Counted from the first letter of the stretch, positions 1-13,309 are shown. The stretch: 64,000 bases of DNA from Caprimulgus europaeus (GCA_907165065.1 OU015526.1:72067723-72131722); one strand, 5' to 3'. Notes: generated by a model not told the origin, from the letters alone. Program-made: numbers and translations.

Positions 1-1039
1 ACAGCAAAGAGCAGCATTCACATCTCAAGCAAGGAGCCTACAAAAAGACCAAGAAGCACATGGTCATGGGGTCCATGACTTTTTGTTTCAGTCTACATTT
101 TGGGAAAAGGACTGATTTGGAAGATAATTCAGAATTAACTAGCATAATCTTCCTCCTATAGGTTGCCAATTGTAAGGGTCTCTTTGTCTTATGCTAACAG
201 CCTTTGTAAATCAGACTGGGTGATGTTTGTTAATCCACGGGAAATTTTCACATCTTCCTTTGCTTATGAATCAGATGGTGAGCTCTTGGTAGCTGACCAG
301 AAAATAGTACCTTTTCTCTGCTGCATTATCAACTGGAAAAGTTTTTACTCTTCTCTGCTGCAGACACATTCTTTCATATGCCAGAGTGTCTCAGATAGAC
401 CTATTGTAGTGATGTTAATACACTAAACCCATTTGGCTAGATTGCACAAAACTGTTACTACACAGACACTGTTGCATCAGCCATGCATATCTTTGAGGGG
501 CCTAAAGGAATTTTTTATATGGCCTTTTTAATAGTTAACATATGTTCTGTCAATAGCTTCTCTAGCAAGTTTTTTTACAGTAGTTCCCTATAGCTATACA
601 GACCACCAAAACATCTACATATCCTGATGATATAGAAAGGGGACTAGGATAAGAAACATAGGAAACCACAAGCAACCCAATGATCCACACAGCCTCAATA
701 CTGCTCAGCAAACTCTCCATCCAAATAAGTCAGAAAATATTAGCAAATGCCACTGAAATACCATACCAGAACAAGAAAACATTAATTCCCTTCCTATCTC
801 AGGCAAGACACGCATGAAAACCACCTAGTTCATTCTTAGTGGTAGTGGTTATCAATTGATGTCTCATCTCTCCCTGTAGCCTTCTCTAGCCTCCTTCTCT
901 TTCTACATCATTTTATTTTGTTTACTAAGATTGTTTGGGTTTAGTTTTGTTTTTGTTTTTGTTCTTCCCTAATCATCCTGCCTTAATACAGTAAATTATG
1001 CACTCTATACTGTGAGGATATTCAACTCAACTCCCACAG
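1..1039. other. AT-rich DNA without recognisable gene or element
   Basis: No domain, splice-flanked exon or repeat family was recognised here. The longest open frame (163-426, plus strand, 87 codons) has no motif I know. A short T/G-rich tract with repeating GTTTTT units lies near 943-962. Confidence 0.5.
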
Positions 1040-1800
1040 CACTCTCATTTGGAAAGAGCATGGGTGTTTGGGCTGGCCAAGCAGACTGGTAGTGAATGTG
1101 AACTGGCTGGACAACTGGTTCAATGGCCTAGCACATACTGGCAGTTGCTAAAGACACAACACTTGAACATGAGATCCACATATATCAACATTCTCATCTC
1201 CAGCATGGATGATGAAACACACTGCATCCTCAGCTACTTTGAAGATGACAATACACTAGGGAACTTGCTGACATGATAAATGGCAGAGTTTTGATACAGA
1301 GATACTTTGCAAAATTTGAGAGTTGGGCTAACAAAAATCTCATAAGGTTCAGTAGGCAGAGTCAGGAAGTTCTGCTGTGGGGTAGAGTCACCTGACACAC
1401 TGGTATAGGCTAGGAAGATGAATACTGACCTTTCATAAAGGACCTGGCAGTTACAATTGATGCAGGAATGAATGAGTCAACTCTCACTGTAAGTAACACA
1501 AGTGACAGCCAAGGCTGCATTTGGAGGAGTGTGGAAAAAAAGATCAAGAGGAGTTGTTACTTCCCCTTCTCAGTGCTGGTGGTGCCATGTCTGAAACACT
1601 GGGCTCCCCTTTGGGTCCACCGTTGGGTGTGTGGAAAAATCTAAGATGGTTCAGTGGATCGCTACCAAAATAGTAACTGTTTGAGACAGCTGGGCTTGTT
1701 TGGCCAGGTTAAGATGTGGCTAAGAGACAATCTAGTAGCAATCTACAATTAATGGAAGGGTAGTTACTAAGTTGATGAGGCTAAACTTATGTTGCTAAAT
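1040..1800 (+). mobile_element. Ancient CR1 retrotransposon fragment (reverse-transcriptase region)
   Basis: Conceptual translation shows an eroded CR1 ORF2 in the expected order. A stretch matching the 'NWLxG' segment (NWLDNWFNG) comes first. INILISSMDDETHCILS follows, corresponding to the CR1 'NIFINDLDDGTECTLS' block. The RT active-site motif is FEDD (1238-1249; CR1 usually FADD), followed by DNTLG. Next comes a DLAVTIDAGMN stretch equivalent to 'DLGVLVDxKLN', then a GCIWRSV block near 1515, and QLGLFGQVKMWLRDNLVAIYN near 1690-1750, equivalent to '[21 protein letters not shown]'. Frameshifts and stops separate these blocks. No 3' terminal repeat was seen, so both ends are approximate. Divergence is clearly greater than in the CR1 copies at 17101 and 18620, so this is an older insertion. 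It encodes nothing functional. Confidence 0.75.
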
Positions 1801-2540
1801 TTCTATCCTTCAATGTTTTCAAGTCTTAGCCAAAGAAATTGACTGTCCAAACACCGATATGTAAAGGTTATTGAAGAATGCAAAGGAGATACGTATTGCA
1901 TATTTTTCATTGCAACTGGCTGCTCTGAAAAACAGTATTTTCTCTGAAATATATAAAATAAAAATTGCCTTAATAAAAATCTAATTTTAATATAAAAAAT
2001 TATATATTTTTCCTTTTCAAAGACAGATCTGTGTAGAAATATCCTTCTAAATATACAAGGGAATCAGTGCTGAAGAACAGACTCAAAATCAAAATCTTCT
2101 AAAGATCTGTCCTCTAAGAAGCAAGATTTAGACCCTAGCAGGGGAAAGCCAAATTTCAGATCTAAACTCATACAAATTTCACCTATGTTAATGTTTCAGA
2201 TCAAGCATTTAACTGCCTTTTTTTTTGTCAACCTATAAAATTTTACAGGACATATAACATATTGCAGTACTTTTTTAAAAAACCAATGCAGTATCCACTG
2301 TATACACAAAATGCTCAAGAAGGCCAACAGAAACTATTCAAATAAGGAGGCAATTAACACTTTGAGATTTAGTGGCAAGGAATTTTGCCATCTGTGTCAA
2401 ATCAGAAGGAATTTCACTTGGGGAATACTAGGAGAAGCAACATACTACTGGCTTTAAAAGCTAAGTCTCACGTAAGAAAACACAACTTTTTTTATACTTT
2501 TATTTCATTCACATTAAAATGTGGATTCAAAGAGGTCTAG

Positions 2541-2570
2541 TGCATTATAATGCATTATAATCCATTATAA
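2541..2570. repeat. Three tandem copies of a 10-bp AT-rich unit
   Basis: The unit TGCATTATAA occurs twice exactly (2541-2550, 2551-2560). A third copy at 2561-2570 has one change (TCCATTATAA). Confidence 0.9.
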
Positions 2571-3453
2571 TTAGGATTGTTGTTGGCAAAAAAATTGATT
2601 TACACTCTATAAAGCATGTTGCTGAAAATTTTTACATAGAAAAAAACCAGCTGTATAGGAAAAAATGTCTTTAAAAGTTCCTTTAAAAATTGGGACATTT
2701 CCTATTCATGGAAGACTTAGTATTTAGTAAAGGACAGACAGACTTCTGCCCACAAAAGATAACCAATTTTGATGAAAACAAAACTTTGCACTGCACAAGT
2801 AGGACATACTCATCTCAGGGCAAATACTTGTATCTCTATATAAAAAAAAGAAACAGTTTTCAAAGGTAACTGCTGAAGATAACAAATTAACTTGGGGCTA
2901 CGCCTGCTAGAGGTAGATGGACACAGAGGCCTATTCTTAAAAGACAATGTTTGGTTTGGCTTTTTTCTTCTCCAAGTAACTGAATCAAACCACTCAACTA
3001 AAATACAGCCTCTCAAATGAGTAACCAGCTGCCAGCCTCAGCTGAGCCTAACAATTTATCTTCATGTTTCAACGGATACTCATCATCAAAGTAAGTAAGG
3101 AGTAATGTAAGAAAAATATTTGTCTTCTTTTTTGCTGGCTCTCAAGAAGAAGGTTTCATAGGTAGCATTGTTTTATTTAAAAATCCATTGAGGTTACTAT
3201 TTAAAAGGCTTTATGGGAAATCTTGAGCTCAAAGATGGATTTTGCATTCACTTAGAAATGAGAAAGTAAAAGCAGTCTCATATTAACTTGCCTCAGTGAA
3301 AATTCTATGGACACAATGAAGTTTTCAGCCACTGGTCCTTAATTCAATTTACAGTAGTAAATAGCTGTCGTGAAAATTTTATAGATAAAAATGGGACCCT
3401 TTTGAGGATTACTCTTTGATAGATTCTGTCAATTAGATCATCAAGACAGAAAT

Positions 3454-3483
3454 AAAACAAAACAAAACAAAACAAAACAAAAA
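3454..3483. repeat. (AAAAC)n microsatellite
   Basis: About six consecutive AAAAC units are visible. A second interrupted AAAAC tract follows near 3586-3607, about 100 bases downstream. Confidence 0.9.
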
Positions 3484-6289
3484 GAAATAGACACCACGTA
3501 ACTTCCACTGCATATACTGCCTGACCCCACTTCACAGGCCAGAACTCCAATTAGCCACGAAAATCAGCCTGATATTTTCTGTAGGAAAAAACAAAACAAA
3601 AACAAAATAAATGATTCCACCCCAAATCCTTTCTTCCTAACCATTAACTGTAGCTTGCCAGCAAATTACTTTTTGAGAAACAAATTCTGGTTTCTCAGGC
3701 AGATTCAGAACAGAGTTGTACGTCATTGCTCATGATCACTGGGTCAGGTAGTTCATATCTCTCTGTTCCAGGGTCAGTAATTCAGTTTAAAATGTTCAGA
3801 AGCAAAAATTAACCTATCCTTGTTCAAGCTACCATTTACAGGTAACATTGTGATTCTGCATGTATAGTTTTACAAGAATACATGAACTAAGAAGGTAATT
3901 AATTTATCACAAAAGGCTATATTTGTAGGCTATAGTAATGGCTGAAAGCTTAAAGATTTTTCTGCTTTAAAGTATAACTTTTTTTTTTAAGATCAAAAGG
4001 AGATTGGAAAAATGATTTCTGTAAGAAGCAGTAGTCTTCTGAAGCAGTGTCTTTTACTTTTAGCCATGATGTGATTTCATTTGGATATAAATGTGCTGAA
4101 CCTCAATCAGGATGCAGAGCTGCCAGTTAAAGGGGAACTTCAAAAAACCCTGAAAAAGGGAAACCTGCGTAAAAGTCCTCAGTAATTTCTGCATAGAGTT
4201 CTGAAGAGGAAACGGCTTTGTAACATGAGTTCTCAATTTGCAATTTAAGGTGCACTGTTCCTCTAAGATGCTTTTTTAAGACTGCGTTTTGCTTTAAGAT
4301 TCAGACAGACAAAAATTAGCCTTTAGATGTTTTCTATTTTTAAAATTCTGTTTCTTCTTACATTTCAGAAGCCTGAAAGTCTTTAAAATGGGTGTTCTTT
4401 ACGTAGCTTTTTGGACAAAAAAAATAACATCTAACTATCATTTTCCACAATTTTAATATGAAATGGTAGAAAAGTACCTCACCTCAATGGATAATAATGA
4501 CTTATCTTTTAAAAATATGGATAAATAAATTGAGAATAGGTAGAATGTAAAATAAAACAAATCCTATCTTAACACAATTTTAATATTTTAATACGTTTTG
4601 AGTATCTTTCTAATTATGAAAAAAATAGAGAGTATGATTTTAATAAAGTACTGGGAAAACGTCTGGGAGAAAGGAAGCTTAATACAGGCCATATGCAAAT
4701 ACAGCCTTGTGACTTTGTTATAAGGATATGGCATAAGTAAAAACATATAAATAATCTGGGTTTAAAATTATTTTTTGAAAATGTCAGTTTTTATCTCAGC
4801 TATATTTTGAAACAAATTTAACAACTTGCCCAACCGAATAAAATGTAAATAAGCAGTTTCCATAGCAATGGCAGAGAAACAGAGAAAAAAGCAGAAATGT
4901 AAAAAATTGTGTGGGAAGGGGAAGTACCTAAAAGCAAGTCCCTTGAGCAAAATATTGACAGATGTAATGAAGAAGTACCAGTAGAGGATATTAATACAGT
5001 AGATTGTACTCTTGCTGAACACTGAAATAGTGGGTCTTATAAGATGAACTAATACAAGACATGACAGTCATAGATTCCAGGAATGACAAGTTGTCAGAGT
5101 CTTCTCTTACAGTGATCACATGCTTGTAAAAGCTATAACTCAATTCAGAGAGCAAGAAACTATAAAGAATCAACAATGTAATTTATATGCTAGCAGCAAA
5201 GACACTGTATCAGATAAGACTGATACAGAAAAGATAAGAAAGAAAATGTTGATAGGAGTGGTAACTTTCTACAGCTATAACAGGAAAGCAAACTGGCTTT
5301 GTAACAGAGAACAGATTGCTGAAAATGTAGCAAGGAACCAGGACAAAAGAGGAACTAAATTTCCAACAGGAGATGGGCATGTAGCAGATGTTACAAAAAT
5401 AATATTTTCCAACAGCACTCAGGTCAGCAAGAGCAATCCATGATGGGATGCAATCATCAGATAATGATCTCCTGGGAGATAATGTCATTAGTACAGACCA
5501 CAGGGATGACTCTAAATACAAAAAACATTACACATCAGGCTTCTGTGCAGAAGGGGACTTCCTCTTAGGCAGTCTCTTTCTGTCCCATTTCCCACTGCTA
5601 TAACCAGAATTATGATCTTGCTGTGTGCTGCACATGAGGAAACAATCTCGTACAGAATTGCAATCCTTTGCAGGGAATCTGTGGAGGTTCTGGCAGTAGC
5701 GTGTTTCATCATTCCTAATCTAATCTCTACTCATATAAGTTCTGACAACCCTGACCCTAGCATTTAGAACACACCTAATAGAAAGATTGATCTAATACAT
5801 ACACAACCAATCTGATGAAGACCAAGTACTTGAGGAACCATTTAAAAGCTGACTCAATGTTTTAAGAATAGAGATAAAGCAGGATTGCCACGATTCTGCT
5901 GTGAAGTGGGCACTCTATTGTTATTTAAGTGTGGGAATATTTTTAAGGCTTCTCATGTTTTTGTGTCATCTGTCAGATTCTGTTCCCCAAACACTTTAGG
6001 GAATGAAGGTGCATTACAATGCTGTAAAAGGACTGGCTATCATTTATGCAAGTCATCTAACATCAGGGCTCTAATTGAGATAAAAGTATGTGAAATTATT
6101 CTTGTATAACCACCTAAAATGCATATACAGGTTTCTCTACTCTTCCCAGTATGGAAGGGCCAAAGTTCCAAAAAGCGCATTCTGAAATGAGCCCAGCCTC
6201 TCCTTGATGTTCTCCACATTCTAGTTCCTGAATTTTCTTCTCTGTGATTGTATTATTTTATAGTGAAAAAAAAACATTGACAACAGTAA

Positions 6290-6607
6290 ATGAGGATTGC
6301 CTTCTATGACAGGACAACTGGCTGGATTGATGAGGGGAGGGCAGTGGATGTTGTATACTTGGACCTGAGCAAGGCTTGTGATACCGTCTCCCATGCTATC
6401 CTCATTGGCAAACTCAGGAAGCGTGGACTTGACAATTGGACAGTGAGGTGGATTGAGAACTGTCTGAACGGCAGAGCTCAGAGGGTTGTCATTAGTGGTG
6501 TGGCTTTAAGTTGGAGACCTTTACCTAGTAGTGTCCCCCAGTGGTCAATACTGGGTCCAGCGTTGTTCAACCTATTCATCAATGACTTTGATGAGGGAAC
6601 AGAATGA
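6290..6607 (+). pseudogene. CR1 ORF2 reverse-transcriptase remnant
   Basis: An open stretch of 105 codons covers RT motif A and the segment leading to motif C. It ends at TGA 6605-6607, created by the 1-nt frame loss. Catalytic Asp of motif A is present (LDLSKACD), but the Phe of 'AFD' is Cys. Motif C lies downstream in another frame, so no active polymerase could be made from this copy. The ATG at the start is accidental: the frame enters mid-domain. Confidence 0.85.
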
Positions 6608-6765
6608 CTCTCAGCAAATTTGCTGATGATACTAAACTGGGAGGAGTGTCGGATAAGCCAGACATCGGCACTGCTATTCAGAGGGACCTCAACAGGCTGG
6701 AGAGATGGGCAGAGAGGAACCTCATGCGGTGAAAGTGCAGGGTCCTACATATGAGAAGGAATAAG
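6290..6765 (+). mobile_element. CR1 internal fragment, truncated at both ends
   Basis: The plus strand encodes CR1 reverse transcriptase from just before motif A ([15 protein letters not shown]1 usually [11 protein letters not shown]) through '[10 protein letters not shown]' and a '[12 protein letters not shown]' block, where the usual PQGS has become PQWS. An apparent 1-nt deletion just after the codons for DEGTE (about 6600-6606) shifts the frame. The active-site FADD is then read in the new frame at 6619-6630. Homology fades at about 6765 within the 'KCRVLH' block, after a small deletion in 'NLMRFNKGK'. The C-terminal third of ORF2, the 3' UTR and the terminal repeat are all missing. Most CR1 copies are 5'-truncated but keep the 3' end, so later deletion or rearrangement is likely. 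Confidence 0.9.
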
Positions 6766-9700
6766 ATTTAGTGGTGGCAGTACTAGACAGTCATTATTAT
6801 CTCCTAGACTATCATTATTATCTGACCACTTAATAAGCTGAGGTACAATCAAACCAAGATTTAAAGTTTGAGTTCTAAAGTTGCCTGATTTTTCACCACT
6901 AGTGTTAATATTTAAAATTCACATCACTACTGAATCCAACCAGCATTATATACCTCAAGCCACTGAATGAACTCCCTACTTTAACAAGGACAGCCTCCAA
7001 GGACCAGAATTTAAAGTAACTAAGGTTAATGATAACAAGAATTGTACTTTTGCTGCTGTCTCACCAAAATATAAATAAAAACACAGCTTCAAAGACCTTA
7101 TTTTTTCCTCTGTTTTCTTTCCCTTCTATTACAAGGGATGTTAAGACTCTTATCATTCCTTTATCTTTGACTTTTATTTTTCAAGTTTTTTACTTGTAGA
7201 TTTCAAGCTTCTTTCCTGCCTAGTTTAGACACATCAGTAGTGGGGGAAAGACAAAAGGAAAATAGAGGAAGAAAATTTAAATCCAAATGAAATCTTGCAG
7301 AAAACCTTTAATTAATTTTAGTCTTAAATACAGATATTAAATAGGATCTGCTCATACAGCTTGCATGTAAAGTTGGATAAATCTTAGTAACTGAGTTGTC
7401 TATTTTCATGTGTTATAAGCAAACATTTCTATGCACTTTCCTTAACCCAGCCTTTTGTTAATGACCACTTTATTTTGGCTAACAAATATCAAAACATACC
7501 GATGTCATGATCCCTAAAAATACAGTAATTAAATATTCCAATGATGGCCAACAAAACCAATCTCAGTCTTATACCAAACAAAAGCTAAAGTAAGCAGTTA
7601 GATTGTGATTTAATATTATTTGCATGTATCTTGAATACAGGTTTTCAACATGAAAACCTCTTTCTGATTTTGCTTATGAGCTTAAGAGAGAAAAGGTGAA
7701 AACTTCCCAGATTTTGTCAATGGTCTCAGCTAAAATTTTCAAAACCAGAGATTTTAAACACACAATCTTTTTAAACACAGAAGTAAGCTTAAGAACATGC
7801 CTACTGACCCAGCCAAACCTAAAACTCCAAGTCTCCAAAGAATTTCTGCTGAAGATTATTGCTTTAAAAAGAAAGCTGAAACTGAGGAACTAACAATTGC
7901 ACTGACACCTGAATAGCTTAATAAGAAAAAGCAATTTTATACTGCCATAGTACATTGCTTTTCTTTTTTTAAAAGTTTAATTATAATTTTGGAATAACTA
8001 TATATTTTTTCCATTTGATGGAAATGTTAATAAAGAGTGTAATGTTGTGTTTTGGAGATATACAAAAGAGAAACTAAAATCGAACACAAATTTGGACTAT
8101 CTGTACTGATAGAGACAGAGAAGCAGATGCAACAAATCAGTAGTATGTAATGCTATCATCTATATGCAGTTTTCTGGGACACTGAGGCAGAGAAAGAGAG
8201 AAGTGCTAATTTATTTTTTCTTTATGTTCAACATATTTATTGCCATTTGTCAGTGTGTGGCCCACATTTTCTTTTATTCTTTTTGCACTCTGTTGCTAGA
8301 TACAGTATTGATTCAGGGCTGCAGTTTACAGCTATCTATAACTTTGTTATTGGGTGAAAAATGCTTGGATAGAAAATCCATAACAATATGAAATGTCCTA
8401 CCTTATTCATGCAATGATTCATAGCTGGGAAGAACTATTCCAAATTCACAAGATAGTGGGCCTCCATGACCAGTTCAGAAGTGTTAAGACCTTATAACCC
8501 TTAAAGTTAGTCCTGTGTCTGCAAGGGTGTCCTCATTTTTATAATGTAAAGCTGGAAAGCTGCCAGGACAGGATTGGTGAAGAATAATGAATTATATCAA
8601 AGCATTTAAAAAAAAATAAAAAATACTCTTTCTACTCAAGCCATCATCAGTCAGTCATAACCCAGCTTCTCCCAGCTCTCTGCTTTACAGCAACACATCC
8701 CAGAAAAGCATACCTTGATATAACATGAGATCCTGCAGATGAAATCAAAGAGAAGTGGTACTAAAGGGCATACTGATGTGCAATCTTCCAGCTCTGAAAA
8801 AATATTTCTTTCTTTCTTTCCTGACAATTGCATTTATTCACAATAAAACAAATCATATTCCTTTCTGAACACAAATTTCTGCTAAAAAAATGTTCCTTCA
8901 TAATTTAAGCCTTGGGCTATTTGCTGCCTCAGACAAGCTCTGAAATTAGAGTTCTTATCTCCATTTTACTCATTTGCTCCTGCTTAACATTTTAAAATAG
9001 AGAAAACGTATTTGCCTGAAGCTTTAATTAAGTAGCCATTTTTTCAACCCTCAAGTCTCTTTGCGTGTGTTTGGGTTGTTTTTTTTTTTCTTGATTTTTT
9101 ACTTTATTGCATTTATTTCATTGTATCTTTAAATCTTTCTGTTTTCTCTTCATTATGTTACTCTGGTATCTATCTTGCTATCTTTTTCCATTTAATTCAC
9201 TTCTGTCTTTTCCTGTACAGCTTGCTTTCAGTCTCTTCTCTGCTCCTCTTAGCCTTCCACATTAATCACCTTCACCCTTCTATAGTTTCATCAGTTCCTG
9301 TCAAGACTCTGTAGACTTAAATGCACAACCCTCAGTGTATCCCCCATCTACCACTCACCTCTCAAGTTCATGTCTCTTCCCCATGCATGCGCAAACCTAT
9401 ATGCACATCTCCACACACGCACATAGAAACACAGAGATTCCTTGGAAGCAGAAATGCAATCAGTGTTTATGTCTACAAAATAATTTAACTTCCCCTCATA
9501 GACTCTCTATCACATGAATCTTTCCTCCTCAAAAGTATAAAAAGAGTGTGTAGGAGGAAAAACATAGATTTTTAATCCTTTTTCTGAAGAGGCAAAAATC
9601 ATTAACTCTGCATTTCAGCTTTATTTGCTGGTTGGTATTTAACCAGGGGTATACATGTTAGTTACAGTTAGATAATTAGGGAGAAGAGGTATGTTGTCCA

Positions 9701-11149
9701 ACTATGTATAATTGCCTACTTATGGGGAATGAGTAAAATGAAGACATTTTAGAGAACACTAGCATAATATGAAGGAAACAGAAGCAACTGCTACTTCAGG
9801 AAAATGTTTTATAATTTACTTCCCGGGTTCATGCGTGTTTGCACTCCACTATCCTACCATCACATGCCCCATATGCATTTCAGTTCAATACCTCTGTATC
9901 CAGCATAGACAAACTGCCATCCAGTGATTTGAGACTGTTGCCTAGAAGACCAGTAATTGTGATGCTGGAGGTGACTGGCTGTTTTTGTTCTGGAATCCCC
10001 AGCACTGCTACCATTTTATAAAGACTACCATGAAAAAGTAACATTTGTTTGCCCACAAAAATATCCTCTCTTTTTTTTGTAGATTAATTTGAGGTAAACA
10101 AGCTACTTGGATATTACTCTATGTTCAGTTTTCCAGGCTTGCAATAAGCTGAGATACGTGCCTCCAATCACTTTAGCAGTGTCATTTAATTTTGGCAAAG
10201 TATAATAGAAGTTATTTTGATGAAAGAGAGTGAACTGTATTAAAACTGGACAATCTGGTCTTAACTGTGACAGATTTCAGTATGCCATGAAGAATAAAAA
10301 TAATTGGAAGAAGAAACAGATCTATTTTTCCCTTCCAAACCTTGGAGATGTCAGATTGATCTTCTAGCTTAAAAAAAATATAGAAAAAAAGTAAACTGTC
10401 AATTATAGTGTCATCTATCTCTGTCAATTGTAAACATATTTGCCATGCATTGCTACAAAAAGCTGTGCAAGATCATTCACTTCATCCAGGGCTCCCAGGC
10501 CAATTAAGGAATCTTGTGGATGAATGAAGGGTTTTTCCTTTTTTCTTACAGTAGAATATAGTGCAATTATATTAGGTGTTCAAAAACGTGTGTGTATATG
10601 TATGTTTTAGGAGACTAAAGAGAAGTAGTATATTTCAGTGGCACTTCTTCAACACAAAATACCTATTGCTCTGTGTATCTTTACCTGTAATTTAAAATGT
10701 ACTTGAGAATAATTTTTCACAAACAGTATGTTACCTACATTACACAAAAATTTTGCGGAATATAGGGAAAAAAAAAGTTTCTGATTTTATGTAAGATTAA
10801 AAGAACATGTCAATTTCCATTCTAATTAAAATCATGTGCCTCCTGCCCCTGAGATGCAAAACTGTAGTCAGTTTCCTATCCCACATTTGTAAAGATGACT
10901 TGGGAATTCAGATGTCTGATTTTAGAACTTTGAATTGAAAGGGTCTGATTTTTAGAAACTGTCTTTTCACTGAAAAGCAGTTTTGTAGCAATAGAAACAG
11001 AGAAAATTTTCAAAATTTTATAGATTAACTGTTTGATGCAGAATTTCTGAAAGAGGAATATGTTCAGCAGATACTTCTGTGCTACAGCTGGAATAGCAGA
11101 AGAACAAATATCTGTCATGGTGATGCAGAGTAAAAGGAAAGGAGGATCT
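6766..11149. other. AT-rich DNA, no gene or element recognised
   Basis: The plus strand is pyrimidine-rich at about 9050-9320. Open frames are 80 codons or shorter and carry no recognised motif. Poor similarity to a CR1 3' end near 8415-8440 was considered too weak to call. Confidence 0.45.
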
Positions 11150-11880
11150 AGCTGCTGCTAAAAGAAAGCATTTGCAAACCAACAGCTTGAAAAACTTTAG
11201 CCAAGTATCTCAAATGAAGTAGCTTATGAGACTGATAAACCACTACTGATAATTTTTAACAAATCTTGGAAAACTATAAACATTCTGAAGACAGCCTCAT
11301 CCTGCTAACACCATCCAAATTTACAAAAGAGGTCACCCCAGGGAATTGCAGACAGATCAGCCTGATGACTATCTATCTCCTAGAAATTAGTGGAACTACT
11401 ACTATATAATGAAATACTAGAAGCTCAAGTAATTTTTAGTTAATTAACCAGATGAGTGGATCTAATGTAACTGTGGCATAAAAAATAGAGAGGAAAATAG
11501 AAGGTTTCAAGAGATCCACTGCTGACTGTGTTTCAAGTTAAGGACTAGAGGCATAAAATGAAACTAGAAAGAAAATTCACCAAAAAACATGAGTAAAAAA
11601 AACTTGTATCTAAGTAAGATAACTTCTTAATACAGGATTTTTGTGGGTAGTAAGTTTACATAAGTCCAAAAACACACTAGGCAAATTCGGGGAGGAAAAA
11701 GCCACAAACTCAGATGTAGAAACGATATCTTTAACTCTCTGAGCTCCAAATTGCTGAAAATGTGCAGAATATTCCAGAAAAATATTGCTATTTGGCTTAT
11801 GCTCATTCCTAAGCATAAGGTATATTGATTTTGGGCCAGACACGGGTTAATCAGCTAGAGAGATCTTTGATATGGTCTTT
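11150..11880 (+). mobile_element. Ancient CR1 fragment (finger/palm region of RT)
   Basis: Translation in changing frames gives KPLLIIFNKSWKT near 11240-11278, equivalent to the CR1 'EPLSIIFNKSWETG' block. Around 11320-11375 it gives KFTKEVTPGNCRQISLMT, equivalent to 'FKKGxKEDPGNYRPISLTS'. Near 11852-11875 it gives REIFDMVF, equivalent to motif A 'SKAFDTV'. Order and orientation agree with CR1 ORF2 on the plus strand. Frames are broken throughout, and substitution is heavy. Together with the CR1-like 3' end at 13740-14095 it may be one old element, later expanded by insertions. Boundaries are approximate. Confidence 0.6.
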
Positions 11881-11960
11881 CTGGTCATTTTATAGCAACT
11901 AGAACCACCTGATGAAATGTCTGGTCATTCTATAGCAACCAGAACCACGTGGTGAAATGG
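11881..11960. repeat. Tandem duplication of a 40-bp unit (two copies)
   Basis: Unit 1 (11881-11920) and unit 2 (11921-11960) both begin CTGGTCATT and end GAAATG plus one base. By eye they differ at about five of 40 positions. The pair lies directly after the motif-A remnant of the ancient CR1. Confidence 0.92.
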
Positions 11961-13309
11961 TTGTAATCTAAGAAAAGCCAGAAAAATACAGATAACACTA
12001 TATACTTCAAAAATTACAGAATGAACAGAAGGCAGAGTATTCAGAAGTTTTCATAAATTAATGTCTAGAACAGATGAAAAAAGGAAAATGCCTTTGTTCA
12101 TGTGTACAAAGGAAAAAAAAAAGGAACAGAGGAAGAATACTTGAATATACAGTCTTGTAAAGACCACTATGTACATTTTTCTCCTTCATGCTTTCATAAG
12201 GCTGCAAAAATATTAGAAAAGGTTTGAAGGAAGATCACCTAGCTATTCCCAGAGCTGGAAAACAGGGTTTATGATACAAGCTTTCAGAACCTTAGATGAT
12301 TCAATGTACTGAAAACAAAGCTAATAGATAACAGAAGACACACAGGTAACACAGATAAAGATACCTGGTTATGAAGATGCTTATGAAGACAAAAGAAGCA
12401 GTTCAAATTAGACAATGAATAAGAGATAATTTCTCAGCTAAGAGGGAAACCAGCACAGATTGAATCTACAAGAAAATTCACAACCTGCCCAGATATTTTT
12501 GAGGCCTAGCAGTCAACCCTAGCACCCCCATCATTCTCCTTCTAGTCCTTGATATCTCCTGCTGCCTGCAACCCACAGCTGCTGGGACTGAACTGTATTT
12601 GCTTCAGTTAGTGACTTGTTTGGCTTGCCCTTCTCACAGCCAACCTGGCTAGGAGCTTTTTGAGAGCTGGCTATCATTTGGAGTTGTTTTAAAAAAAATT
12701 AAAAATCACCACTGACAAAGAAACCCCTTTATGTCTACCCCAAAAGGGTAGGCTGGCTGTGGCCTTGGAATATGTGAGCTGATGAGTCCTACAGTTCATC
12801 CTTCCTAGTCCTAAATGTTAATAAGATGAAGGTTGCCAGACTGTCTCTCGTACACCTATGACACTTGTATTAAAGACAACAATTATTGTCAGTTTTCCGC
12901 ATCACAGTTTAACACTGTCGTGTTCTTGCGTGAAACTTTTATGTATGCATGTTAGATTTTACCTGGGTGGAATGAATAAGTTATTCTGCTTGAAGAATGA
13001 TAAACTGGTCAAAGCTGGAAGCATGTTATTGAAAGGGGTGAACTACTGCAGTGAGGTTTTTTCAATTATTGTAACTGATCTAGCCTTCTCACATGCTTAT
13101 CATCTCTTTTGCTATACATAATTGTGCAAAAAAGAAATTCCACTCTCCTAAATTGAGGGAATATTTCCCTTTTCCATATGCCAAACACATTGAGGGTAGT
13201 GGTCTAGGAACCCTATACCCTGATTTACACTGAAAGAAAACATGGACTTGTGAACCTGGCAGATCACTGACAGATCTCATTATTTGGACAATTAGAGGAT
13301 TTTGCTTAA
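11961..13309. other. No clear gene; possible further CR1 decay
   Basis: Short stretches near 12210-12320 look faintly like the CR1 'ERVQRK...LFSLTKQ' region, but I could not hold the match across frames. An 87-codon open frame at 12858-13121 has no recognised motif. Confidence 0.35.

Larger units (their letters stand above)
1801..6289. other. AT-rich DNA with short simple repeats, no gene seen
   Basis: This 4.5-kb stretch holds a 10-bp triplicate at 2541-2570 and AAAAC microsatellites at 3454-3483 and about 3586-3607. Open frames on both strands between 5120 and 5712 reach 107 codons but overlap each other and carry no recognisable motif, so they are probably chance frames. Confidence 0.5.

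Noticed and set aside
5120..5521. Overlapping open frames of 107 (plus) and 103 codons (minus)
   Set aside because: No recognisable domain, mutual antisense overlap and AT-rich codon content; best explained as chance.
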